In this document: in pieces, positions 20,391 to 30,300 of the stretch
Numbering within the stretch: the first letter of the stretch is position 1
How the letters are laid out: every line of letters starts with the position of its first letter
From: Candidatus Nitrohelix vancouverensis
Lineage (GTDB): Bacteria > Nitrospinota > Nitrospinia > Nitrospinales > VA-1
NCBI GenBank assembly: GCA_015698305.1
Contig: CP048620.1
Span: forward strand, 3,184,001-3,248,000
Reading direction: 5' to 3'
Length of the DNA: 64,000 nucleotides
The notes under the pieces: model-generated
Told to the model about the DNA's origin: nothing
Database searches by the model: none
What the model saw: the letters and a program-made list of their open reading frames with translations, nothing else
Translations under genes and position numbers: made by a program

Positions 20391-22685
20391 TCAACTCAAG
20401 CCGGACTTTCTGCGAATCAGCCATTCCAGACAAAGACAGAACATCATCAGTCCGTACATATACCAATTGTTCCAAAGCGAGATCACCCGCGTATTGATTT
20501 TGGCAAATTTAACCGGCTTGGGAAAGCTCAGGTCGGAGAGACTGGCCGTGGCATTGATCTCTCGTGAGAGTCCTCCGGTCAATTCTGAAATGGACTTCAA
20601 CAAGGCCGCATTGACCTGCGGGCGAACAAACTCGGACTCATCCGCATTCACCAGAAAACCCGTGTTCATTTTCTGCCCGGACGCATCGCCGGATCGCTCC
20701 AGAGCGACCTTGTAAAAACCTTCGCCGTCAGGATTGAAACGAAAGGTTCCATCGCCGTCTTCTCCCGACTCCGCTTCATAATGACGAGGCTCGCCTCCCG
20801 GCGGGGTGATCGTGATGCCAACCTTCTGCCCCGGAGCCGGGCTGTAATCCGGTTGCAGGGTGCGGAATTTAATCAAGGCTTCCTGGTTTTCTCCGTAACG
20901 ATCCCGGTCGGTGTCCGCCTGCAGAGTTTGCGTGTCCGGATCGCCGATCATCCAGGCGATGAGCCGGTCCCAGAATTTATAATAATTACGCCCGCTTCCG
21001 CCCTCGCCCACCTTGAAAAAATTCCAGTTCCAGGAGGAATCCGTCGCCAGCGCGCCGGCGCGTCCCTTACCCTTTTCCCAGGTCACCAGCACCGGCACGG
21101 GCGGTCCGCTTTCAGGAAGCAGTTCGATCAGCGTTTGCGAGCCCTGCTTGGGCGTTAAGCCTTTGTTGACGCTACTCAGGGAAGCCATCTGCTCCCAGGC
21201 GGCCCGGTTCTTTTCTTTTCCCTGTTGCAGTTGAAGCGCAGGGTGTTCCAGGAACCCTTCCCGCGGGACGGCATGGAAGGTCTTCAGCTGAAAACCCTCG
21301 CCGCCTGGATTCATCTGCACCGGCAGGATGTCCTCCATGACGCTTCGATCATAACCGCCCATCTGGAACGCCAGCTCGCCGCCAATCATCAGAAAGGCTC
21401 CCCCGTTTTCAACATACTTTCGGATGTTGTCTAGATAGCGCTTGTCGATGAACGGCTCGTAGCGAAAATTCTGAAAGATGACGAGGTCAAAAGAACTGAG
21501 GTAATCCGTGAACAGCAGGTTCGACGGGAATGGAATGAGGCTCAACTCCGAGGTCGGAGCCGCCACTTCATCGGTCAGGGTGCGCAGAATAAAAAACGAC
21601 AGCAGGTCCGTTTTCGGATTGCTGGCCAGCGCCTCGCGCAGAAAACGTGAATCCCAGGACGGTCTGCCGTTCAAATGCAGAATGCGAATCCGATCGCGCA
21701 CCACCTTGATCTGAATGTGCTTGCGATTGTTCTTCTCCAGAGCTTCGCCCGCAAACAAGGGAACCGACAACACATAATTCTGTTTCCCAAGGTCGACCGG
21801 GGTGAACTCCAGATCCACCTTGTATCGCCCCTTGTCTTCTCGCAATTCGATCAATTTAGTCGCCAGAATTTTGGGGCCTTGCTTCAACATCAGCGAGATG
21901 TTTTTATCGCCCATGTTGGACGCCCCAATAGCAACGGTCAAGCGCGAGGGTTGATTGATGAATCCAAAATTTGCCATCTCGACATTCTCGATGGACAAAT
22001 CCCGAAAGCCCTGATTGGCCCCGGCGACCAGCGTGTGCGCCGGCCCTTCCAGTTCGGACAAGGCATCCAGAAGCGAAGTCGACACCTCGCCGCCGCTGTG
22101 AGACAAGTCCCCGCCGTCTGAAAGCAGAACCACGCCTTGCAGGGATTTCCCCTTGTAACGTTGCAACAATTGCGAAAAAACCTGTTGATAGTCCGTCCTT
22201 GGCTTGCCAGCCTGATAATGAGTCCCCAGGTCCGCAAGGGAACCCGGCTCGATCTTGTCTGAAACAAAATAAGTTTCGACCTTGAAATCCGTCTGCCATT
22301 CGGCGAAGGCCTTGGCATTTCTTTCCATGAATTCCACGACGCGCTCGCGACGGGAAATTTCCTCGGGATAGGATTTGATCGACATGCTCTTGCTGTCATC
22401 GATCAAAACGGCAATGTGATTGGGCAGGGTCTGATCGTTTCTGAATTCCAGGCGAGGTTGCAGTAACGCCAGGGCCAGCGCGATCAGAGCCACAGAACGC
22501 AGACTGAACAAAAACAGTTTCACCGGGGTCGAGGCGATGCGCGACAGGCTGGTCCAGAAAAAACGCAGAGCGACCAGAAAGGCAACGCCCAAAACGCCCC
22601 ACACCCAGGCGGAGTATTGTTGAGACCATAGAACCTCAATCTGGTTGAATTCGGCGGGATCCAGGCCGAACAGTTCTTCAATCAT
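20391..22685 (-). CDS. Membrane protein with VWA-like domain and glutamine amidotransferase-like domain
   Basis: The 764-residue protein begins with two membrane helices (about 28-46 and 58-77). A von Willebrand A-like domain follows at about 88-240, with IAVLIDDSKSM supplying a DxSxS metal site and LQGVVLLSDGGD later. Beta-rich segments lead to a class I amidotransferase-like fold (about 330-560: FDLVIFQNF, YVENGGAFLMIGGELAF) without an obvious catalytic Cys. One C-terminal helix (about 737-757) precedes RRKSGLS. This layout matches large BatA/VWA proteins found beside DUF4159 and MoxR genes. It starts two bases after the DUF4159 gene and is surely co-transcribed. It may act in envelope assembly or stress. 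Confidence 0.8.
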   Translation of the reverse strand: MIEELFGLDPAEFNQIEVLWSQQYSAWVWGVLGVAFLVALRFFWTSLSRIASTPVKLFLFSLRSVALIALALALLQPRLEFRNDQTLPNHIAVLIDDSKSMSIKSYPEEISRRERVVEFMERNAKAFAEWQTDFKVETYFVSDKIEPGSLADLGTHYQAGKPRTDYQQVFSQLLQRYKGKSLQGVVLLSDGGDLSHSGGEVSTSLLDALSELEGPAHTLVAGANQGFRDLSIENVEMANFGFINQPSRLTVAIGASNMGDKNISLMLKQGPKILATKLIELREDKGRYKVDLEFTPVDLGKQNYVLSVPLFAGEALEKNNRKHIQIKVVRDRIRILHLNGRPSWDSRFLREALASNPKTDLLSFFILRTLTDEVAAPTSELSLIPFPSNLLFTDYLSSFDLVIFQNFRYEPFIDKRYLDNIRKYVENGGAFLMIGGELAFQMGGYDRSVMEDILPVQMNPGGEGFQLKTFHAVPREGFLEHPALQLQQGKEKNRAAWEQMASLSSVNKGLTPKQGSQTLIELLPESGPPVPVLVTWEKGKGRAGALATDSSWNWNFFKVGEGGSGRNYYKFWDRLIAWMIGDPDTQTLQADTDRDRYGENQEALIKFRTLQPDYSPAPGQKVGITITPPGGEPRHYEAESGEDGDGTFRFNPDGEGFYKVALERSGDASGQKMNTGFLVNADESEFVRPQVNAALLKSISELTGGLSREINATASLSDLSFPKPVKFAKINTRVISLWNNWYMYGLMMFCLCLEWLIRRKSGLS

Positions 22686-22687
22686 GA

Positions 22688-23485
22688 TTATTGAGCGTTG
22701 AAGCGGCGAAGGCGTTCGAGGATGATGGGCAAATGAACCATGTCTTTTTTATAATCCAGAGTGAGGGCGTACATCACGATATTGATTCCCAAGCGAATGC
22801 TGTGCTGTCTCTGCACGGAACCGCCGCTGATCATATCGTAATTCCATCCGCCCAATTTGTTGCGCGCCCAGGCGCCGCCCAAATCGTTGGAACTGTAGAT
22901 CAGCGCAGTGCGTCCCTTGATCGAAACGCCTTCCAGATAGGGCTTGATAAAATGTCGACCGACGACGCGATTGATCAAATAAAACGAGCGAAATATGGAA
23001 TGGTCCCGGTCGATCTCGCTCAGCGGCGTTTGAGGGAATAGGCGGCCGACTAAAGCCCTTGCCGATTTATCAAACGCAGAATTCTCGTTACCCGAATTGT
23101 CGTCTATGAGCAGAAAGCCGCCGTAGTTCAAGAAATAGCGCAGGTTCTGTAATTCCTTTTCAGAGGGCATTGTAAACGCCTTGTCGCCGCCCAGATATAA
23201 AAACGGGTATTGATACAGGGTGGAATCGGACAAGCCAATTTCAACCGGCTCGCGATTGACTTCGATGGAGGTGCGACGCGCAATCTGCGCCAGCAAACCG
23301 TCCAGCGCGCCTTCGCGCGGCTTGTAGTCACCGCCCTGATACTTGACGAGCGGAAGGGTGAAGCGGGAGTCGGGGCCTTGCGCGCTAAACGCTCTGTCTG
23401 GCGCCGCCAAGGATGCAATGGAGATAAGGAACGTAAGAATTAAATACATTTGAGACCAGTTTATCAGGAATGCTCCGCTTTTCAA
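22688..23485 (-). CDS. DUF4159 family exported protein
   Basis: The 265-residue protein carries an N-terminal hydrophobic segment (YLILTFLISIASLAA) ending near AFSAQ, probably a signal peptide. The body, with LVKYQGGDYKPREGALDGLL, FLNYGGFLLIDDNSG and FYLINRVVGRHFIKPYLEGV, fits the DUF4159 family, which has an amidotransferase-like fold. Its genes usually sit with MoxR ATPase, DUF58 and VWA genes; here only the VWA gene remains adjacent. The start is uncertain: TTG at 23485 gives a basic N-terminus (MKSGAF), while the ATG at 23449 lacks both a charge and a ribosome site. Confidence 0.8.
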   Translation of the reverse strand: MKSGAFLINWSQMYLILTFLISIASLAAPDRAFSAQGPDSRFTLPLVKYQGGDYKPREGALDGLLAQIARRTSIEVNREPVEIGLSDSTLYQYPFLYLGGDKAFTMPSEKELQNLRYFLNYGGFLLIDDNSGNENSAFDKSARALVGRLFPQTPLSEIDRDHSIFRSFYLINRVVGRHFIKPYLEGVSIKGRTALIYSSNDLGGAWARNKLGGWNYDMISGGSVQRQHSIRLGINIVMYALTLDYKKDMVHLPIILERLRRFNAQ

Positions 23486-23631
23486 TCCACTTTCTATGGA
23501 ACATCTTTACAAAAAAATAATTTTATCGTTGGTCTTTTTCGCGCCGCGTTTGTATCATGCTGAATGAAAAGTCGCAAAAAGAACGCAGTCGCGCCCCCTC
23601 ATTTGCATACAAAATGTAAGAGAAATAATTC

Positions 23632-24324
23632 ATGACCGAAAACCACGACTCATCGACGCTGTACGATCTTCTTTCTCAGTGCGCCCGATCGCACGGCACG
23701 CCGCAGGACCCGGAAGTTTTTTACCCGGAGCTGGGAAGCAGTCTATCGCTGTTCCACGAATGCCTGCTGGAGGCGGGGCTGAAACGCGAAGAAACCTTGG
23801 ACCGCCCGCATGTCTGCGAAGGGCCGGAAGCCTTGCAATGCGCTCACCTGAGCCAGTTCATCATCGCTTTCCTGCCCTTCAATTCCGTCACGGAAAAAAG
23901 CGAATTCAATCAGGTCATTTTCGATCTGTTCTCTTTCTTCCAATGGATGGACCGCAACAAGATCCCCCATGCGCTGAACGGCGTCGATCTTGGAAGCCTG
24001 TTGCGCGATCTGTCGGCGATGCAGGAACGTTGCCTGCAACTCAGTCATTATCTCGACGATCAGTCCGCGCGCACCTTGAAAGACCCTCCCGAACTGTGCC
24101 GCACGGTGACGGATTTCTTCAAGGTCGTGTCTATCGAAAACGGCTTTCTCTGTCTGCAGGGTCGACGGGACAAGGAGTTGATGCGCCTCAAACTCCCGGA
24201 GAATATCCTCTCTCTGGCGCGCATCAACGATCAACTCGACCTCACGCTCGGGGACACCTCGGAACGCTGGGTGATGCTGGAAGCCGGGCAGGTGTTCCCA
24301 AAGGCGCCGGAAACTCAGCGATAA
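23632..24324 (+). CDS. Hypothetical cytoplasmic protein, 230 residues
   Basis: I do not recognise this family. The protein is acidic, Leu-rich and helical, with no signal peptide or membrane helix. Several scattered Cys do not form a clear metal motif. Its C-terminal part (about 150-225: VVSIENGFLCLQG, DLTLGDTSERWVMLEAGQVFP) could be a small beta-barrel. The codon use is like its neighbours. It is divergent from the DUF4159 gene, and its 3' end overlaps the tail of the giant CHAT gene by 10 bases. Confidence 0.65.
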   Translation: MTENHDSSTLYDLLSQCARSHGTPQDPEVFYPELGSSLSLFHECLLEAGLKREETLDRPHVCEGPEALQCAHLSQFIIAFLPFNSVTEKSEFNQVIFDLFSFFQWMDRNKIPHALNGVDLGSLLRDLSAMQERCLQLSHYLDDQSARTLKDPPELCRTVTDFFKVVSIENGFLCLQGRRDKELMRLKLPENILSLARINDQLDLTLGDTSERWVMLEAGQVFPKAPETQR

Positions 24325-27300
24325 TCGCCGGTCAGACTGAACGCCGCCCAATAGGCCGGGTGCGGGTAAAAACTTTTCACCAGCAATTGCGCCTTGCGCA
24401 GACTTTCCGCCTTGTCGTTGCTCGCATAATTTCTGTAAAAATGTTTGGTCAGCACGGCGGTTGAAATATCACTGACGCGCCAGAGCGACGACATCAGCGA
24501 ATGCGTTCCCGCATAAATGAAGGCCCGGTTCAAACCTACCAGATCGTCGCCTCCGCTCAATTCGCCCAAGCCCGTTTGACAACCGCTCAATGTCACCAGA
24601 TCGGCGTTGATCTTCAAAGAAAAAACTTCATTCACTTCCAGACTGCCGTCCTGCGCATCATCGCGCGTCAATTTCAAAGAAGAAAACAGGGGATTGACGG
24701 AATCGAATTCTCCATGAGACGCGATGTGAATGATTTGATACTCGTTGATATGCTCGCGCACCCAGCTTTCACTGGCGCGCTCCCGCGTCAACACGTCCAC
24801 TCTCGGAAAATCCCATTTGATGGCGTTGACTTCCATTTCCGACAGGGGCAAATCGTAATTGAAATCGCCGAGGTCCGGGTTGCCCATCGCCAGCACGCGG
24901 ATATCCCCCTTATTGACTCGCGCTCTGTCTTTCTTGAAAGTGTATTCAAGCACCGACGCGCTGGGGGAATAAAACAGCGGGTACTTTTCGAACAAATAGG
25001 ACTCGCCGTCGTGCAGGGATGAAAATGAAATATAATGCAGGTGTCCGTGCGGCACGATGCCCAGAACGCGGCGCGTCTGGATCAGCGATTCCACCGGGCG
25101 AATCAGGTGACTGTACAATTGCCGCGTCTGCTCGTCCACCGGCGCCATTTTCTGAATGCGTTCGCGGTAGTCGTGAATCAATTCGCGAAGGGCTTGTTGC
25201 TGGATCGGAACGCGAACGGCGTCGATGCTTTTGCCCGTCACCACCCAGATCACCAGTTCCTCCGGCGTTTCCAGATATTCCAGCAAGGCCACCGGCTCTT
25301 CCAGCAGAGCCTGCAATTCATTCAAGCGAATCGAATCGACCGTCACAAAATTTGAAAGTTGCGGACTCTCGGCTTTGGCCTCGATCAACAAATCCTGATA
25401 ACGGTTGCGCTCTGTAATCAATTGCTCCGCCTGGCTTGCCGCCAACGCTTCATTGTTCTGCGCGTGGGCTTCGCCAACGCTCTCTTCAATATCGCGGATG
25501 GTTTGTTTTTGCTTCTGCAACTGATCGAACAATTTTTGCCCGACGTCGTCCTTCAAACTGATTTTCTGATTGCCGAGCAGGTCGATGAAGCTCCGCGACT
25601 TGGAACGCTCGACGAATTCAAAGGACTCCGCCACGCGACCCTGATCCAGCAGGAGCAGAACGAGTTCCTGATAGGCTTCCTGCTTGTCGACCAGAAAACC
25701 ATTCTGAAATTCTTCCACCTTGATCGCCGCGCGCATCGCGTCAATGCTTTCGGTCGCCCGCCTGTAAGCGGCGATGGCGTCTTCCGTTCGCTCCAGCCGA
25801 GCCAGCGAGAAACCCTGACCGCGCAGAGCGCGCCAGAACACTTCAGGAATGTTCAATCGCTCGGCAAGCGCCGCCGTCGATTCGAAATGCGTCACAGCCG
25901 CATCCCATTGTTTGCGTTTGAGCGCCAGGTTGCCCAGTTCAAGCATCGACTTGACCAGATTGGTCTGGTTGTTGATCGACCGGCTCAAACTCACCGCTTC
26001 GTTGATATGCGTTTCCGCCTCGTCCAGACGGTCCATGCGCAGATAGGTCATGCCCAGATTGCGATGGGTGTAACCCTGTCCCCACTTCGAGCGCGACTTG
26101 AGATCGTAGTCCAGCGCCTTGAGAAAATAGTCCGCCGCCTCTTGGTATTTTTTATCCTTGCGATAGACCAGCCCGATATTGTTGTAAGCGGAAGCTGTTT
26201 CCGTCGGCGAAGGAATCTCCTGCGCCAGTTGCAGACTGCGATTGAGGTTTTCCAGAGAGCGCCGCGAGTCGTTGAGGGTCCAGTGAATCAAGCCCAGCGT
26301 GTTATAGATAATGGTCTTCTGCATGGCGTCGTCTTCCGCCTCGGCGATCTTCAGCGCTTCTCTCTGCAAACGAAAGGCCGATTGATAATCGGCCTGATAC
26401 CAATAGGAATTCGCCTGATACAAAAGCGCGCGCGAAAGGGTCAAGGGCAATTCATGCGTTTCGGCGATGGTGCGACCGCGTGCGTAATAATCCAGCGCCT
26501 GCGCAAAGGCGCCCTGTTTTTCCTGAACCAGTCCCAGCTCCAGCAAGGTCTCCGCCGTCAGCTCGGGCTGGTCGGCATGCGCGAAAACGCGCCGCGCTTC
26601 CTCAAAGTATTTTTCCGCTTCGCGGTACTGGTTCAGACGCAGGTAATAGATGCGTCCAATGCGTCGCAACTCTTTCGCACGATCCAGTTCGGATTTTAAT
26701 GATTCGTGAATCGATTCGGATTTTTGAAAGGCTTTCAAGGCTTCCGCATAATTCAGAGCATTCTCTTCCACCACGCCCAACTGCGAATAGCTCTCCGCCA
26801 TTTCTTCTGGAGCTTTCTCGGCGTGAAAAATTTCGACCGCCTTTTTCAAATGAAGCACCGCATCGTCGTAGGCTTCCATCCGCGAATAAGAAACGCCGAT
26901 GAACCGCTCGATGCGCGCCAGTTCCAATGCGTCCTTGTTCGCTTCGGCGATGGGGATCAGACGCCGTTCGTAGGCGATGGCCTTGTCGTAATCGCCGCGA
27001 TTGTAAGCCGCTTCCGCCAGTTTTTGATGCAGGACCGGAACCAGAGGATCGTCCGGCAAGTACTCGGACAGCGCGAGGGATTTCTCGAAACCGTCGATGG
27101 CTCCCAGCCAGTCCGCATCCTGATACGCCCGCGCGCCCTGCGTCGCAATTTTTTTGAACTGCTCGTCCGCAAAATAAATCTGCTCGTCTTCGTCCATTCC
27201 CGGATAGCCGTAATAACGGTATTGCGCCCAGGCATAGGACTCGGGGAATTGTTCCGCCGCATCCATTTGCGCCTTGCGCAAGGCCGCTGTCGGCCCCAGC

Positions 27301-30300
27301 TTGCGCAACTGTTGATAAAATCCGCGCCAGACAAATGCCGCCTGTTCCGCATCGCTTCCCCCAGAAGCCAGGACAACTCCAGGATAACCCTTAAAGGTCA
27401 GAGCCTGAAGGGACAGCGCCGTCGGCGACAGACTCATATAAGGATTGAACTGCGGTCTCGCATCGCTCAGGGCCAGCAAACTGGAATGAACCGGCGACAG
27501 GTAGAGTTCCTCGACAGGAATACTTTGCAATTGATCGGGATTGCTGGACAGACGAATTTCGCCGTGAGTCCCGCCGTAAAATCGCGCAGGCCCGCCAATA
27601 TGCGCCACGCCAAAATGCGCCCACTCTTCCATGAAGCGATCGTAGAGCGACTCCGGTTTTGTCAGGGATTCCACCGTGAAAAAATCTTCCTGCGGCGCGG
27701 TCTCGCCGGGATAGGCGACGGTCAACAAACGCGAGTTGAAAAGATTTTTCTTTTCGTCAGCGCGGACAAAATGTTCCAGACTGGAGACGAACACCAGATC
27801 CACGCTGGCGATCAAAGCCTGCCCGGAATGGTCCAGCGCCGCCCAGGGAAGAAATTCCAAGGGGCCGTCGGCGATCAGGATCAGCGTCTTTCCCGCATCG
27901 CTCAAAGCGGGAATGAAGGCTTTGGATAAGAGCGCGATGTCGGTCGGAGTCGGCGCTTCGCCGTTTCGTCCGATCCGCTCAATCGCTTCGCGCAATTCGC
28001 CGGTCAAGGGAATGCGCGAGCCCCCGCCGCCGTCCTTGCTCAAACGCCAGACCAGAATATGCGAGCGTCCCATCAGCAATTTAATCAGCGACTGCTCCGG
28101 CTTCATCAATCCCCGCACTTCCTCCAGATCGGGAACGGTCGGCGCGTACAAGCTGGCGAGTTGCGGCAGATCCGCTTTCGTCATCTCCAGAAATTCCGCA
28201 TACTCCGCGAGCAGATCGTCAATCGCCCGCCCCTGCGCGCTTGTCTCAAACGCCGCATTGGCAATGCGGTTCAATTCTTCAGCGTACTCCGCCTGCGCCT
28301 CATCGTTGAATGTCAGATCGGGTCGTAAGGCGATCATTTGCAGGCGTCGCCCTTTCTCGGAAATTATCAATGCCTGCCCATATTGCTGGGCTTCGAAATA
28401 AAGCGTCGCCAGAGTCTGATACACATCTTCAAGCAGAGCCAGCGATGCGTCGTCTCTCGGGAGCAGAGGGCGAGGCAAGCCGCTCGCAATCTGTTCCGCT
28501 TGTTCCAAGAGCGCCAGCCGCTCCTCGCCTTCCTTCAATAAAGATTCCACATACAAGAACTGCCAATCTGAAGCGCTCGCTTCAACGTTCTCTTTGTCCT
28601 GACGCTTCGAACCGAGAAGATCGCGGGCCAGATCGAGATTGAATCGTAAAACACGTTGCGCCTTCTCCGCTGAAATCGTCTGCGCAAGCGTCATCGCGCT
28701 TTCAAATTGTTCCGCCGCGTGTTGCGCTTCCCGATAGCTTCCGTCAATCGCGTCAAGGGAGGATTGGAACGCTATCGCCGCTTCCGCCTTGCCTCCTCCA
28801 GACGAATGCAGGGCGCGAAAATAATGAAGCGCGCCCAAATGGTTCTTCACATGAATGGAATAGCGGCGATGCGACAAGGCTTCTGAGGTCGCCAGAGATT
28901 GGTTCGACGCTTCCAGCAAGTCGAAAGCCGACGCGACAATTGTCTCCAGCGATTGCGGCGTCTCGGTGCGCGCCAGCGATAAGGCGATGCGCGCGTAATT
29001 GATCGCATTGACCGCTTCGCCGGCGCGGTTCGCCAGGGCGGAGGAAAGTTCAAATGAACTCTTGAAATATTCAAGCGCCTTGCGCTCCTTGCCCCACAAA
29101 TAATAATAATTTCCAATTTGATTGAGGAGGAGCGCCTTCTCCAGAACCACCGGAACGTTTTTTTCAACATCCAGATCGGCGGGTATGAACTTCAGTTTAT
29201 CTTCGAAATAACGGATCGCCAGATCATAGCGTCCGAAGTCGCCGTAGATTTTCCCGACATAATGGAAGATCAGTTTGCGTTCGCCTTTCTCATCGAAGCC
29301 CATCGCCGCCGTCGAAGCGTCGCTGTCCAGCCCCGTTTCCACCGAGATGCCGATCAAGCCCTTTTTCTCTTTCTTGTCCTTGCGCAGGGTTCCATGTTCT
29401 TCCAGCAATTTCACCGCTTCAAAATAATTCCCCAGGGCGGTCTGCAAGGCGATGGGATCGGTTTCCTTTTTGTCTTCATTCAAGAGGTAGAGGTTGTTGG
29501 CGATATTGCGCAGGGTTTTCGATATGGTTTGCTGATTGCCCAGATCACGGCTCAGTTTCAGCGCGGAGGAAAACGCATCCACCGCCTTGGCGTATTCCCC
29601 GGCATCTTGATAGGACAGGCCCATACGGTCATTCAGTTCCGCCAGCCGCGCCGCGTCGTTTTCTTTTTCGTAGAGTTCGTAGGCCCGGCGATATTGCTTG
29701 ATCGCGGAGTCGAGCAATCCCGATTTGTAGGCGGTCTCGCCAAAACGCTGGCGATAAATCGCCTCGCGCTCCTTGACGTAAAACGGAAAAGCGGAGTCTT
29801 CGCGCAGGGTGTAATAATAAAAAGCGGTGGTCGGATTACTGAGCTGATAATGCGTATTGCCCAGATTCAGATACAGATCGGCTTCGTTTTCCGGCTTGTC
29901 GTTTTCATCATTCAAAGCCAATGCGATCTCATACTCATGCACGGCGCGTTCCAGCGAACCGCTCGCCTTGAGCATTCGTTCTTTCTGCTCGTACACCCAT
30001 CCCAGCGTCTGATGAAAAAACAACTGGCTGGGATCCCGCTCCAGAGCGGCCCCAATCTCCGACTCGGCGCGTTTCAGATCAGGCGGATTGTGGTAGGTCG
30101 CCAGCAGTCCCAGGGCGTAACGGTCGATCGCCGAATCCGGTCGGGCCGACAAACGCTCCTGATAAAATTTTTCGGTCGCGTCCAGCAATTGCAATGCGGC
30201 CCCCGCCTGCACGTAACCGCGATGCCCTTCCACAACTTCCGGGGCGAACTCGATCAGCTTGCGAAAGGTTTTACGCGCGAGTTTGATTTCTCCAACGCGG

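Noticed and set aside
24315-24324. Functional link between the 230-residue orphan and the giant CHAT gene from their overlap
   Set aside because: They are convergent with only a ten-base tail overlap, which is common and does not imply a shared role.
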